Shown here: positions 16,226 to 25,110 of the stretch, one piece after another
How positions within the stretch are numbered: the stretch's first letter is position 1
Layout of the letters: each line of letters starts with the position of its first letter
Source: Clostridia bacterium
GTDB lineage: Bacteria > Bacillota > Clostridia > Oscillospirales > CAG-272
Assembly: GCA_017942005.1 (NCBI GenBank)
Contig: JAGAVJ010000011.1
Coordinates: forward strand, 1 to 57,308
DNA length: 57,308 nucleotides
Reading direction: 5' to 3'
Position numbers and translations under genes: made by a program
Notes under the pieces: generated by a model
What the model was told of the DNA's origin: nothing
Databases searched by the model: none
Seen by the model: only the letters and a program-made list of their open reading frames with translations

Positions 16226-17668
16226 TTATTTCAGCATATCAAGCATGGAAATTGCATCTGTCATCGTCTTTTCAAGCGCTTCTTTGCCGTATTTGTCGAC
16301 CTCGGATTTATTCTTTTCACCGTGTGTCAAGCAGCCAGCACCGCCGATACAGCCGCCGACGCATGCCATGCCTTCAATAAAGTTGCCGTCTAAAAGATTT
16401 TTCACTTTTTTGATCAACGCCAACCGGCATGCTTCAATTCCGTCACAGGGGACAGGCTTCAGTTCAAAATCCAGATTCTGTTCCTTGATTCCCTGTGCAA
16501 CCGCGTCGGAAAGTCCGCCGGAACGCGCGAAAATACGACCGTAGTAAGAAGCATTGTCCATGACATCCTCTTCAAGTGTCGTGATATCGATATCGCGGCT
16601 GTCAAAGAGTGCCTGCAATTCTTCAAATGTCAAGACAACGTCGATATAATCCTTCACAGTATCCAGCTGTATTTCAGCTTTCTTGGCTGTACACGGACCG
16701 ATAAAGACGATTTTCGCAGTTGGATCGGATTCCTTTAAGTATTTTGCAAGCGTTGCGACCGGAGACAGGTTGTGTGAAATAAAGGGAACCAGCTGCGGAT
16801 AACTCGTTTTGATGTAGCGGACAAACGCCGGACAGCAGGAGCTTGTCAAAAATCCTTTTTCCGCCAGTTCTCTGGATTCCTGCATGGCTACCATATCTGC
16901 ACCGAGCGCTGCTTCCAGAACGGTAAAGAATCCAAGCTCCTTGATACCGGTGATCACTTGACCGAGCTTTGCATACGTAAATTGACTGGAAATGGACGGG
17001 GCAGCGATGGCATATACCTTGTATTTGGTGTTGTTTTCACTCTCCTTGACCAGACGAATGGCGTCTAAAATAAAGGATTTGTCCATGATCGCTCCAAATG
17101 GACACTGGTAAACACATGCGCCGCATTGGATACAGTTGTTATTGTCGATGGAAGCAGCGTTTTCTTCATTAATCGAAATTGCTTTCACCTTGCATGCATT
17201 CTGGCATGGACGCTTTCGGTTGACAATGGCGGAATACGGACAGACTTTTGCGCAGGCACCGCATTCCACGCATTTGGACTTGTCGATGTGTGCCACATGG
17301 TTGTGGTCAAAGGACAGTGCGCCGCGCTTACAGACATCCTCACAGCGGTGTGCAAGACAGCCGCGGCAGGAATCTGTCACTTCATATCCTGCGGCAGGGC
17401 ATTCGTCACAGGCAATGTCAATGACCTCGATGATGTTGGGGTTTGCAGGATTGCCGCCCATTGCAAGCTTGATGCGTTCTCCGACGATGGCACGTTCTTT
17501 ATAGACGCAGCAGCGCATGGTCGGGGTCTTTCCCGGAACAATCATGTTGGGGATATTGATGATATTATCAAGCAAGGTTCCTTCCCAGGCAAACCGCGCG
17601 ACTTCACGCAGAACCTTGTATTTTAAGTGCTGTACCTTGGTGTCAAACTTTCTGATTGTATGCTCCAT
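16226..17668 (-). CDS. ferredoxin-domain [FeFe]-hydrogenase (group B type)
   Basis: 480 aa. Cysteine-rich N-terminal motifs (C87-x2-C90, C101-x2-C104) are followed by two 4Fe-4S ferredoxin motifs at residues 133-144 (CVECGACAKVCP) and 179-190 (CIQCGACVYQCP). The H-cluster domain has L1 TSSCCPAF (275-282), L2 IGPCTAKKAE (323-332) and L3 EGMACVGGCIGG near 436-447. These are the three cysteine signatures that hold the H-cluster, so it should catalyse reversible proton reduction. The extra cysteine block and L3 variant fit the ferredoxin-type group B found beside sensory hydrogenases in Clostridia. SD AAAGGA is 20 bases from the ATG, an unusually long gap, and no clear hairpin fills it. It is the last gene of the operon. 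Confidence 0.92.
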   Translation of the reverse strand: MEHTIRKFDTKVQHLKYKVLREVARFAWEGTLLDNIINIPNMIVPGKTPTMRCCVYKERAIVGERIKLAMGGNPANPNIIEVIDIACDECPAAGYEVTDSCRGCLAHRCEDVCKRGALSFDHNHVAHIDKSKCVECGACAKVCPYSAIVNRKRPCQNACKVKAISINEENAASIDNNNCIQCGACVYQCPFGAIMDKSFILDAIRLVKESENNTKYKVYAIAAPSISSQFTYAKLGQVITGIKELGFFTVLEAALGADMVAMQESRELAEKGFLTSSCCPAFVRYIKTSYPQLVPFISHNLSPVATLAKYLKESDPTAKIVFIGPCTAKKAEIQLDTVKDYIDVVLTFEELQALFDSRDIDITTLEEDVMDNASYYGRIFARSGGLSDAVAQGIKEQNLDFELKPVPCDGIEACRLALIKKVKNLLDGNFIEGMACVGGCIGGAGCLTHGEKNKSEVDKYGKEALEKTMTDAISMLDMLK

Positions 17669-17749
17669 AATTGACTGTAAACGTTATTTCCTTTCTTTTT
17701 TGGAACACAAGTGTTCCCTTTTGGGGTTGCATAAGTGCAAATTTCTGTA

Positions 17750-18922
17750 TTAAAAATAACTGACCTTGATGCGTTTGCCCATTTTTTTCAGACATTTTGA
17801 AAGTTCATCTACCAGATTCATCTTGATGGAAAAATTAATCGGCAAATCAGGATTCTGATGCGCGGGGTTGATGGCTCTGCCAACGTAGAAATTGATATCG
17901 GTGGCTTCCTCAAAAAGCAGTCGGCTGATTTGTGCGGCGCCGTCCTTTTTAAAGTTCCACTGTTCATATTCTTTATTTTCACCGAGATAATCCTTTGCAT
18001 ATTCCAGTACGCGATTGATGGTGATGACGCCTTCTGTAACAAGGTCGACGCCTTCTATTTCAGCAATCGGCGGAATATCGGAACGTTCAAAATTCAGAGA
18101 CGCTTTCAGGGGCTTGCGCAGATATTTCGCGGCAATGGAAGAGGTGGTACCGCCGCAGATGATATGCTTGCCGACCTTTGAGAAGAACAAACTCATCATA
18201 CGGTCACAGTCATCACGGTTTGACGGCGGCCCGAATAAAAGGTTCATCGGTTCACGGCGTCGGATTTTCACGATGCATGCGGTGGCGTCGTCACCCGGCT
18301 TTTCACCGTATAACCGGTTGCATTCATTGATCAGCATGGTAGACAGCGTTTTTGCGGTATAGCCGCCCGGTGCGAGCGCTTCCATATAACCGATGATATC
18401 CTCGCGTTTCCAGCCAAAATTATATGCAATACCGATGCCGGCGTGCGGGCAGCCATCGCTCATGGCAATGAACAAATCATTTTCTTTCAGACTGATCTGA
18501 GAACGGTAGATTTTTTTGCCGCCGATGTTCATTTCCTGCATGGGATATTCATAATTGACATCGTCTCGAATCAGGATGACCTGCGGATTATCATACTGTA
18601 TAATTTCTGCGGTCATGTTGTTTTGCAGATGCAGGATTGTGAAGGTCGAGTATGCGACGCCTCTTTCAGAACAGACGGGAAGCGTTGCTGCGATTGTGGA
18701 AACGCATTCTTCAATAGGAAGACCTTCTGCCATCATTGTGGAGATGATTTTTGAGGTTAATGTGGATAGGATCGAAGCTTTTACACCGCTGCCAAGTCCG
18801 TCCGCCAAAACAATGACGGTGGAATTTTCGTTTTCCTCTACAATATCAATGTGATCTCCGCAAAGCTGCTCTCCATAATGGTTAATACTGCTGTATCCGA
18901 TATCAGCACATAAATCATTCAT
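17750..18922 (-). CDS. SpoIIE/RsbU-like PP2C serine phosphatase
   Basis: 390 aa. The N-terminal two-thirds carry PP2C/SpoIIE motifs: VLADGLGSGVKASILS with metal-binding Asp, ERGVAYSTFTIL, FIAMSDGCPHAG and PGDDATACIVKIR. The family removes phosphate from serine or threonine on partner switching proteins. The last ~160 residues (from about LLFGPPSNRDDCDRMM) are a separate domain also seen in hydrogenase-linked members; its role is unclear. Its ATG overlaps the end of the upstream H-cluster/PAS gene by 8 bases, implying translational coupling. The arrangement suggests that hydrogen sensed by HydS-type protein is relayed through dephosphorylation (inference from known group C loci). Confidence 0.88.
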   Translation of the reverse strand: MNDLCADIGYSSINHYGEQLCGDHIDIVEENENSTVIVLADGLGSGVKASILSTLTSKIISTMMAEGLPIEECVSTIAATLPVCSERGVAYSTFTILHLQNNMTAEIIQYDNPQVILIRDDVNYEYPMQEMNIGGKKIYRSQISLKENDLFIAMSDGCPHAGIGIAYNFGWKREDIIGYMEALAPGGYTAKTLSTMLINECNRLYGEKPGDDATACIVKIRRREPMNLLFGPPSNRDDCDRMMSLFFSKVGKHIICGGTTSSIAAKYLRKPLKASLNFERSDIPPIAEIEGVDLVTEGVITINRVLEYAKDYLGENKEYEQWNFKKDGAAQISRLLFEEATDINFYVGRAINPAHQNPDLPINFSIKMNLVDELSKCLKKMGKRIKVSYF

Positions 18923-20591
18923 TGGATATTGACTCCTTCAGCTTGGAAAGTGCAATCTTTGTTTCTGCTGCGGTTTCACCAAGCAGCGATGCAATTTCCT
19001 GTACAATACGCATTTGTTTATCAACGACCTTGTCAGCGACCTCAATGGTTTGCTTGGAAATATTTTCTTTCTTTTCCCGCTCAGTTTCTTCATCGGTGAC
19101 ATCACGCATAATGCCGATCAGATGACGGGATTCTTTGTCATAAACAATGGTTTGCTCTACATATCTTTGGTATTCTGCAAGGTACACACGCTGGTCACGA
19201 AGATCACGTCCGGACTGCATAACGCTGATGAACGGGGAGGGATCAAGAATGCGAATCACATGTTCACCAAGCACATCGGATGCATACCGAATATTCATAA
19301 TTTTCCGTGCTGCTTCGTTGATTTGCTGTACTTCCAGCTTTTCATTCAAGACAAACAAGCCGTTTGGGGTGTTCTTGACAATGGTATCGGAAAAGCTTTC
19401 TGCTTTATCCTTTAAATAGGGAAGGCACATGGAGATTTCAGCTTTTCCTTGAATGATTGCTACTGCTTTTTCACGGCAGGTATTATATCCGCAGGAACCG
19501 CAGTTCAGCTCCTGTGAAGGCTTGTATTTGCCCATTTGATGCAGGACCGCTTCAATTTCGGCATCAGACGGCTGTGGAAGCTCATGCTCAATGATCATGA
19601 ACTGTTTCTTTAAGGATAATGCATCCGGCTGGTCTACGGCAAAATCACGTTCACCAGCAAAATTGGCGACCGCGATATAGTCTTTGATGGGGGAACGGTG
19701 ATATTTTTCCATGACAGGACCGCCGACACAGCTGCCGACACATGCAGACATTTCGATAAAACATTTATGTATCTTTCCGTTTGCAATGTCCTTCAATGCT
19801 GCGATACAGTTTTCCACACCGTCAATTGCCATATAGGTGTAACCGGGTGCGTTTTGCACCATGGTCTTTAAAATACCTCCGGTGGTGGGGAAGAAACGTG
19901 CGCGGCTTTCAGGGGAAGAATCCATATTTTTTTCCAGCGTGATGTGTTCCGATTGCAGCCATTTTGTCAGTTCTTCAAAGGTCAGGACGCCGTCCACAAT
20001 ATCTTTATAAACTTCTGCTTCATCCTTTTTGGCGACACACGGTCCAATAAAGACGGTTTTTGCATTCGGATAACGGCGCTTGATGTCACGGCAGTGCGCC
20101 TGCATCGGGGAAACGATATCTGCAAGGTATTCAAGCTGGGCAGGGAAGTATTTTTGAATTAAAAGATTGATGGAATGGCAGCAGGAGGAAATAACGATGT
20201 CGCGCTGTTCCTCGCTTAACATCCGGTCGTATTCCCGTTTTACGATGGTTGCGCCGATGGCGGTTTCTTCGACATCAAAGAATCCAAGTTTTTTCAATGC
20301 ATCCCGCATCGCGCCGATGCCGACATCTTCATAATTTGCGATAAAGGAAGGCGCTAAGCTTACAATCACAGGATCGCCGCTTTGCAATAATACCTTGACT
20401 TTTTCCGTCTCGTCGACAATTTCCTTTGCATTTTGAGGACATACGACAAAGCATTGACCGCAGAGAATACATTCGTTATTGATAATATGCGCTTGATTTC
20501 CAGAAAAACGGATTGCCTTGACAGGACAATTCCGAATACATTTATAACAGTTTTTACAGTTGGATTTTTTTAAGGTCAGGCAGTTGGACAT
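18915..20591 (-). CDS. sensory [FeFe]-hydrogenase-like protein with PAS domain (group C, HydS type)
   Basis: 558 aa. Two ferredoxin motifs are at residues 12-22 and 41-51. The H-cluster-like domain has L1 ISSCCHS, L2 FIGPCVAKKDEAE and L3 MSACVGSCVGGPV. An extra iron-sulfur motif CGSCGYNTCREKA lies near residue 390, and a PAS domain at ~410-500 (NTPNGLFVLNEKLEVQQINEA through the YLAEYQRYVEQTIVYD strand). The C-terminus is helical. L1 has CH in place of the usual CP, typical of sensory rather than bulk-catalytic members. It lacks a kinase domain, so the signal must leave through a partner, most likely the overlapping phosphatase. SD AAAGGA is well placed. Confidence 0.9.
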   Translation of the reverse strand: MSNCLTLKKSNCKNCYKCIRNCPVKAIRFSGNQAHIINNECILCGQCFVVCPQNAKEIVDETEKVKVLLQSGDPVIVSLAPSFIANYEDVGIGAMRDALKKLGFFDVEETAIGATIVKREYDRMLSEEQRDIVISSCCHSINLLIQKYFPAQLEYLADIVSPMQAHCRDIKRRYPNAKTVFIGPCVAKKDEAEVYKDIVDGVLTFEELTKWLQSEHITLEKNMDSSPESRARFFPTTGGILKTMVQNAPGYTYMAIDGVENCIAALKDIANGKIHKCFIEMSACVGSCVGGPVMEKYHRSPIKDYIAVANFAGERDFAVDQPDALSLKKQFMIIEHELPQPSDAEIEAVLHQMGKYKPSQELNCGSCGYNTCREKAVAIIQGKAEISMCLPYLKDKAESFSDTIVKNTPNGLFVLNEKLEVQQINEAARKIMNIRYASDVLGEHVIRILDPSPFISVMQSGRDLRDQRVYLAEYQRYVEQTIVYDKESRHLIGIMRDVTDEETEREKKENISKQTIEVADKVVDKQMRIVQEIASLLGETAAETKIALSKLKESISNE

Positions 20592-20594
20592 CGT

Positions 20595-20861
20595 TTAATT
20601 GTTCCTTTCCGTTTCAATTTTCTTCATTACATGCTCCTCAAAGAATTCTTTAAAATTTTCTTTGGTGATGCCGGTATAAATATCGTCGTCCACTTGAACG
20701 GTGACACCGAGACGATTGCATTTTCCGGTGCAGAAGCTTCCGGCAAGTGTAATATCATCTTCCAAATGATACGCTTCAATTGCTTTTTGAAAAAGAGAAA
20801 TAATTTCCGGTGAGCCCTTGATATGACAGGAGCTTCCGACACAAATCTGAATAATGACCAT
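20595..20861 (-). CDS. thioredoxin-like [2Fe-2S] ferredoxin
   Basis: 88 aa. CVGSSCHIKGS (C7 and C12) and GSFCTGKCNRLGVTVQVDD provide the C-x4-C and C-x3-C pattern of the NuoE/HydC-like thioredoxin-fold ferredoxins. These hand electrons between NAD(P)H or ferredoxin partners and hydrogenases. It ends 3 bp before the HydS-type gene and follows a similar small ferredoxin, so the locus has two tandem paralogues. The SD AAGGAAGG is 16 bases from the ATG, a long gap. Confidence 0.88.
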   Translation of the reverse strand: MVIIQICVGSSCHIKGSPEIISLFQKAIEAYHLEDDITLAGSFCTGKCNRLGVTVQVDDDIYTGITKENFKEFFEEHVMKKIETERNN

Positions 20862-20907
20862 AAACTTAAATCAAATACCTTCCTTTTGTAAAAACAGAAA
20901 ATGATTT

Positions 20908-21147
20908 TTAAAGCTGTGCCAACACTTTTTCTTTGAAAAATGTGTCTGTTGTTTCCGGCGTTACAGAACAAAACTCGCCGTCGACCGTCACACAGACGCC
21001 CTTTTGACATTGTCCCATACAAAATGTACCGGCAAGCTCTACGCGATCTCCAAGATTTTGTTCTGCGATACGCTTCTGGAGTTGTTCCACAACTTGACGG
21101 GAGCCTTTGATGTGGCAGGAGGAACCGATGCAAACAATAATTTTCAT
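20908..21147 (-). CDS. thioredoxin-like [2Fe-2S] ferredoxin, first gene of hydrogenase operon
   Basis: 79 aa. CIGSSCHIKGSRQVV and GTFCMGQCQKGVCVTVDGE give the same C-x4-C and C-x3-C arrangement as the next gene; an additional cysteine (C-V-T-V) is present. It probably arose with its neighbour by duplication and acts as an electron carrier for the hydrogenase proteins. It is preceded by an expanded version of the SD-hairpin leader at 21161-21295. Confidence 0.88.
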   Translation of the reverse strand: MKIIVCIGSSCHIKGSRQVVEQLQKRIAEQNLGDRVELAGTFCMGQCQKGVCVTVDGEFCSVTPETTDTFFKEKVLAQL

Positions 21148-21160
21148 ATGTACATGACCT

Positions 21161-21319
21161 GCTTTCGCTGTACATTATATCCTACACATATGCTGTATTT
21201 TTAGCACATGTGCCTCGTATCTGTACGTGTACTGCATGTGCAGCACACAGGAAAGCTTCCTTTCTATAAAGTATGATATCGTGTTGCAGCACGATGCTGT
21301 TTTGTCTGTTAATATTATA
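21161..21319 (-). promoter_or_regulatory. structured leader of the hydrogenase operon (copy 4, long loop) and promoter
   Basis: Read on the minus strand: -10 TATAAT at 21319-21314 with extended TG; H2 ATCGTG (21295-21290) with CACGAT (21283-21278); SD AAAGGAA at 21263-21257; then the H3 arms GCTTTC (21256-21251) and GAAAGC (21166-21161), with an 84-base insert between them. AGGTCAT and the ATG at 21147 follow. The AAAGGA-to-ATG gap is 110 nt, or 14 nt without the arms and insert. The insert contains further small palindromes around ACATGTG and a second TATAAT at 21179-21174. Confidence 0.6.
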
Positions 21320-21568
21320 ACATATTTTTTTGTATAAGTATAGACATTTTTCGCATTTCCTTTAATTTCATCATTATTGTTAAATAATTGACAAGCAGGG
21401 GTATAAATTAATGCGAATTGATATACAGAAATTCAACGCCTGTTTTTATGGTGTGCATGCCAGTTTTTTCAAACAAGACATATATCATTACAGCATTCGT
21501 TTTGCAGAGAAATTAGGAGTGCAGCATCATAATATGTGCAATACTAAGAGTAAAAGAAATATAACTAA
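21296..21568. other. intergenic region, no gene supported
   Basis: AT-rich stretch between the hydrogenase promoter and the three-hairpin element. Only very short open frames with poor composition are present. No terminator or further promoter is convincing. Confidence 0.5.
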
Positions 21569-21680
21569 AAGTAAGATGTCCCCGCCTCTATAGGCGGCGG
21601 GAGCCACTTACTTTTTCCGGTGACAGTACAATCCGCCACCGGAACGTTGAATGACGGGGCGGTACCGCCCCTTATTGAAC
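21569..21680 (+). repeat. three-hairpin dispersed element, copy B
   Basis: AAGTAAG (21569-21575) pairs with CTTACTT (21607-21613), enclosing CCCGCC/GGCGG. The middle hairpin is TTCCGGTG (21615-21622) with CACCGGAA (21637-21644). The right hairpin is GTTGAATGACGGGGCG (21646-21661) with CGCCCCTTATTGAAC ending at 21680. AGGAG, the ribosome binding site of the HD gene, begins at the very next base, so the element is the immediate 5' leader of that gene. Confidence 0.75.
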
Positions 21681-21695
21681 AGGAGAATGTGAAAG

Positions 21696-22352
21696 ATGAC
21701 GTATGAAGAACTAAAGAAAAATCAAACAATTCGTGTTTATATCATGCGTGCGGACGAAGCGCTTGCAGCACTTGGTTATACAGAACACAGTTTTGCACAT
21801 GTTTGTAAGGTTGCAGAAACCGCAGGCGGACTCATGGAAACGCTTGGGTATTCCGCACATGAGGTGGAGCTTGCAAAAATTGCGGGATATCTGCATGATA
21901 TCGGCAATTTGGTAAACCGCGTTGATCACAGTCAGTCCGGTGCGGTTATGGCGTTTCGTATCCTTGACAGGCTTGGCATGGATGCAGAGGACATTGCATC
22001 CGTGGTTTGCGCCATTGGGAATCACGATGAAGGGACCGGTGTTCCGGTGCATCCGGTCGCGGCTGCATTGATTTTGGCGGATAAGTCCGATGTACGCCGC
22101 AGCCGCGTCAGAAATACAGATGCATCGACATTTGATATTCATGACCGTGTCAATTTTTCGGTACAAAGTGCAAAGCTGGATTTCAACGATGCACATACTG
22201 TACTGACACTGAAGCTTGTCATCGATACCAAGTATTCTTCTGTGATGGACTATTTTGAAATTTTTCTGGAACGAATGATCATGTGCCGGAAAGCGGCGGA
22301 ACAGCTGCATCTGGTGTTCCGCCTTATCATCAATGAGCAGACCGTCATGTAA
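21696..22352 (+). CDS. HD-domain phosphohydrolase
   Basis: 218 aa, AGGAG 10 bases ahead. H-x(n)-HD-x(n)-D pattern: HSFAHVCKVAE, then GYLHDIGNLV (the HD pair), and a later IGNHDEG. These are metal-binding residues of the HD superfamily, which cleaves phosphate esters of nucleotides. The first part resembles the HDIG subset, but the natural substrate cannot be read from sequence. The C-terminal ~60 residues lack a recognised domain. Transcribed alone; convergent with the glycosidase-like gene downstream. Confidence 0.88.
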   Translation: MTYEELKKNQTIRVYIMRADEALAALGYTEHSFAHVCKVAETAGGLMETLGYSAHEVELAKIAGYLHDIGNLVNRVDHSQSGAVMAFRILDRLGMDAEDIASVVCAIGNHDEGTGVPVHPVAAALILADKSDVRRSRVRNTDASTFDIHDRVNFSVQSAKLDFNDAHTVLTLKLVIDTKYSSVMDYFEIFLERMIMCRKAAEQLHLVFRLIINEQTVM

Positions 22353-22398
22353 CAGCAGCTCAACCGTTACTCCCCTATTTCATTTGGACCGTGTTTAT

Positions 22399-24270
22399 TC
22401 AAGCCTCATCCGGATATTGAATATCAAAGCTGTCGTTATCAAAGTCGACAAAAACCACAGTACCGTCAGAAAAGACGGACTTGCGTTTGCGGGGATTGTT
22501 GTCGACGAATGTATGAGAAACAAGGTCACACAGAGCTACTTTTTCATGGAGCTTCAATGCAGTTTTACCGTATGCGATATCATCCGCAGTTTCATCAATA
22601 TTGTAGTAGATGGTATCGCCGCAGGCAAGCGCCCAAAGGAACCCGCGGTCACTGCCGGGAATGCCCCAACCGCCTTTTGTCTTCATGCCGAACCACGGAA
22701 TGATAACACAATCATGATATATAAGATTCAAAAGCGGGATCGGAATGCCGACAGGCAGTGCTTCTTTGGAGCCTAAGTTGGAGGTGAAAAACGGCGCATG
22801 GTGGCACAGAACCTGCGAATTGATGATACAGCCAAGGACTTCCTCCGAGGACGGAATGATACCGCGATCTGAGAGAATGTCAAGGCATTCCCGTCGTGCA
22901 GCAGCACACTGTTCCCGTGTCATCCTGTGGTTTGGATTGAAACACTCGTCAAGACGTACCACAGAGAAGACATCCAGATAAGAACCGTCAAGATGAATGT
23001 CCAGCGCTTCAAAGGTATTGTAATTTCTGCGGACATATTCCGGTGCAAGGGAAGCGCAGAGGAAGCTGTGCGGTCCGCCGTACCAAATGGAACAATAGGG
23101 ATGACTGCCGTCTAAATTTTCAATGGCGTTATCAAAAGAGAAGGACGGCGCATCGTAATAATAATCACGGTATTGATCATGGATGCCGAACAGATAGCCA
23201 AGTTCAGTACATGTTTTTTGCAGCTTCCGCATACCGTCTGCCCCTCCGGATGCTTCATGCGGCGGGAAGGGATCGGGATGAAGATTGTCATAACCGTGAT
23301 TGCCCCAGCCGTCAAGATGCAGATATACCCGGTCGGCACCGGCGGCTTTCAATGCCCGCAGCTGCGCAGCACGTTTGGAAAATGGGGTGTAATTGTCGTT
23401 ATGATCCGGATCGTCCGGTTTATAATAATCGGATTTTGGACTGATATGAACGGCGATATCGGAGTGGACGATGGGTGTACCGATCATGGCAGCAACACGC
23501 GGATTGTGCGCGATTTTTTCCTTCAGAGTAACGAGCTGTCCGCGCGCTGAGAGATAGGAGCGGTAAAGCTTTGCAACGGTATTGAAATCCCCGTTTCGGA
23601 AAAAGAGATAACGTACCCCGCGCGGATATCCGATGGTACCGAGAGACGGAACAAATCGGGGAACAATCATGCTGTCCTCAAACGCATACCGTGCATCGTA
23701 GGGCGTGTCAACAATCATAGCATATCCATTGCCGACCCCGCCGACCGCAGCGGAGCGAATCTGTCCGAACAAAGGAATATAGGCGTCCCTCTCAAAAATT
23801 TCTCCCGCTTCCAGACGGATTGCTTCACCGGATGGGATGAGCGTACCCTGCATCCGCGGAAGAACGGTGTAACCGAAACCGGTCCGGTTTTGGAATGCAA
23901 ACCGCGGCGGATACTGCACCTCAGAAATTTCACCGGGTACATCCCCCTCTAAACGGAACTCTACGCGGAGACTGCCATCTGTGACACCAAAGAACACAAA
24001 GGACTCGACAGTAAACGGATATGTTGTCTTGTCGGATGCAAAGCCGGAATAGACAGCGCGGATACCGTCTGCAACGCCGGTCTGATATGGCTTGCTTTCA
24101 CATTTCGCAGCAGAAAAGGAAAGAATGGTGCCGTCTGTCAGAATAATAGAAGCGTCTCCGGTCCAAAGCCATGATTGTTCTGGGAGATCATCCTTCATGG
24201 AAACCGAGAGGGAGAGGGTTTCGGGATCATAACAAAGTTGTTTGTCAAGATAAGTAAGTGTATACTGCAT
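22399..24270 (-). CDS. large TIM-barrel glycoside-hydrolase-like protein
   Basis: 623 aa, SD AAAGGAAA 9 bases before the ATG. The N-terminal ~240 residues look like a beta-sandwich. They are followed by a barrel region with VYLHLDGWGNHGYDNLHPD, FGIHDQYRDYYYD, LDIHLDGSYLDVFSVV and IIPSSEEVLG. The Asp in HLDGS and the Glu in SSEEV sit where catalytic acids occur in retaining barrels. The overall look is closest to GH101-like or DUF5696-type proteins, but I cannot assign a family with certainty. No signal peptide is seen, so it would act in the cytoplasm. It precedes no other sugar gene on this strand; the methyltransferase gene upstream is 21 bp away. Confidence 0.68.
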   Translation of the reverse strand: MQYTLTYLDKQLCYDPETLSLSVSMKDDLPEQSWLWTGDASIILTDGTILSFSAAKCESKPYQTGVADGIRAVYSGFASDKTTYPFTVESFVFFGVTDGSLRVEFRLEGDVPGEISEVQYPPRFAFQNRTGFGYTVLPRMQGTLIPSGEAIRLEAGEIFERDAYIPLFGQIRSAAVGGVGNGYAMIVDTPYDARYAFEDSMIVPRFVPSLGTIGYPRGVRYLFFRNGDFNTVAKLYRSYLSARGQLVTLKEKIAHNPRVAAMIGTPIVHSDIAVHISPKSDYYKPDDPDHNDNYTPFSKRAAQLRALKAAGADRVYLHLDGWGNHGYDNLHPDPFPPHEASGGADGMRKLQKTCTELGYLFGIHDQYRDYYYDAPSFSFDNAIENLDGSHPYCSIWYGGPHSFLCASLAPEYVRRNYNTFEALDIHLDGSYLDVFSVVRLDECFNPNHRMTREQCAAARRECLDILSDRGIIPSSEEVLGCIINSQVLCHHAPFFTSNLGSKEALPVGIPIPLLNLIYHDCVIIPWFGMKTKGGWGIPGSDRGFLWALACGDTIYYNIDETADDIAYGKTALKLHEKVALCDLVSHTFVDNNPRKRKSVFSDGTVVFVDFDNDSFDIQYPDEA

Positions 24271-24291
24271 CAGAAGCGTTTCCTTTCTTCT

Positions 24292-25101
24292 TTATTTTTT
24301 GATCAGAATGTCCAGACTGTGATGGGTCGCGCCGACCACATCCGGACTTTCACAGATGGAAAGATGCCATTTCATAAACCATGAAAACGTTTCATCATCC
24401 ATTGCGTCTACTGTTTCCCGCATAAAGTTTGCAGCGCCGTCAGAAGCAGCATAGGTATCCCGTATAACAGGAAGCGTGGAGATCATACGGTCGATATCGC
24501 GTTTCCTGACCAGCACAAACAGCTCCTTTGGCGTTGAATAGAGGTCAAAGTTCTCTGTATTCATCAGTCCGGATTCCAGGATACGGGACAGCTGTGCTTT
24601 TTTAAAGATGTAATCTACGACGGTTGCATCTGCAATACAATAAGAGACAAAGAGACGTCCGCCGGGACGTGTGATACGCAGCGCTTCTTTCAGCGCTGCA
24701 AGACGTTCTTCTTCTGTGATCAGGTGATACATGGGACCAAGCAGCAGTGTTGCATCAAACGCATGATCCGGCAGAAAGGACAAATCCAATGCATTTCCCT
24801 GATATGTCTGAATGTGCATTGTGTCTGTGATTTTTGTGCGCAGAATATCGAGATTATGCGCAATCAATTCTACTGCGGTGACATCATAGCCTTCCTTGGC
24901 AAGTGCGACAGAATACCTGCCGGTTCCTGCGCCGATTTCGCAGATTTTTGTGTTTGGCGGAATCCGGTCATGAAACAGCTTCATCGTGGTGAGATACTCA
25001 ACCTGTCCGTGACGGAATAACAGCCGTTCTTCTTCTTCATAATGGTTGTAGTACGTCTCAAGGCATTCTGTCATGGTAAGCGGCTCATGATTTTCTAACA
25101 T
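24292..25101 (-). CDS. class I SAM-dependent methyltransferase
   Basis: 269 aa. Motif I EIGAGTGRYSVALAKEG and motif II VTAVELIAHNLDIL bind S-adenosylmethionine; FDATLLLGPMYHL is motif IV, and LKEALRITRPGGRLFVSY is the typical post-motif. The substrate is unknown. Starts 9 bp after the DUF3795-like gene and lies 21 bp before the glycosidase-like gene, so the three probably share a transcript from 25654. Confidence 0.9.
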   Translation of the reverse strand: MLENHEPLTMTECLETYYNHYEEEERLLFRHGQVEYLTTMKLFHDRIPPNTKICEIGAGTGRYSVALAKEGYDVTAVELIAHNLDILRTKITDTMHIQTYQGNALDLSFLPDHAFDATLLLGPMYHLITEEERLAALKEALRITRPGGRLFVSYCIADATVVDYIFKKAQLSRILESGLMNTENFDLYSTPKELFVLVRKRDIDRMISTLPVIRDTYAASDGAANFMRETVDAMDDETFSWFMKWHLSICESPDVVGATHHSLDILIKK

Positions 25102-25110
25102 GACAAGTGT

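Noticed and set aside
21411..21593. 60-codon open frame upstream of the HD gene.
   Set aside because: No ribosome binding site, runs into the three-hairpin element, and its composition is not protein-like.
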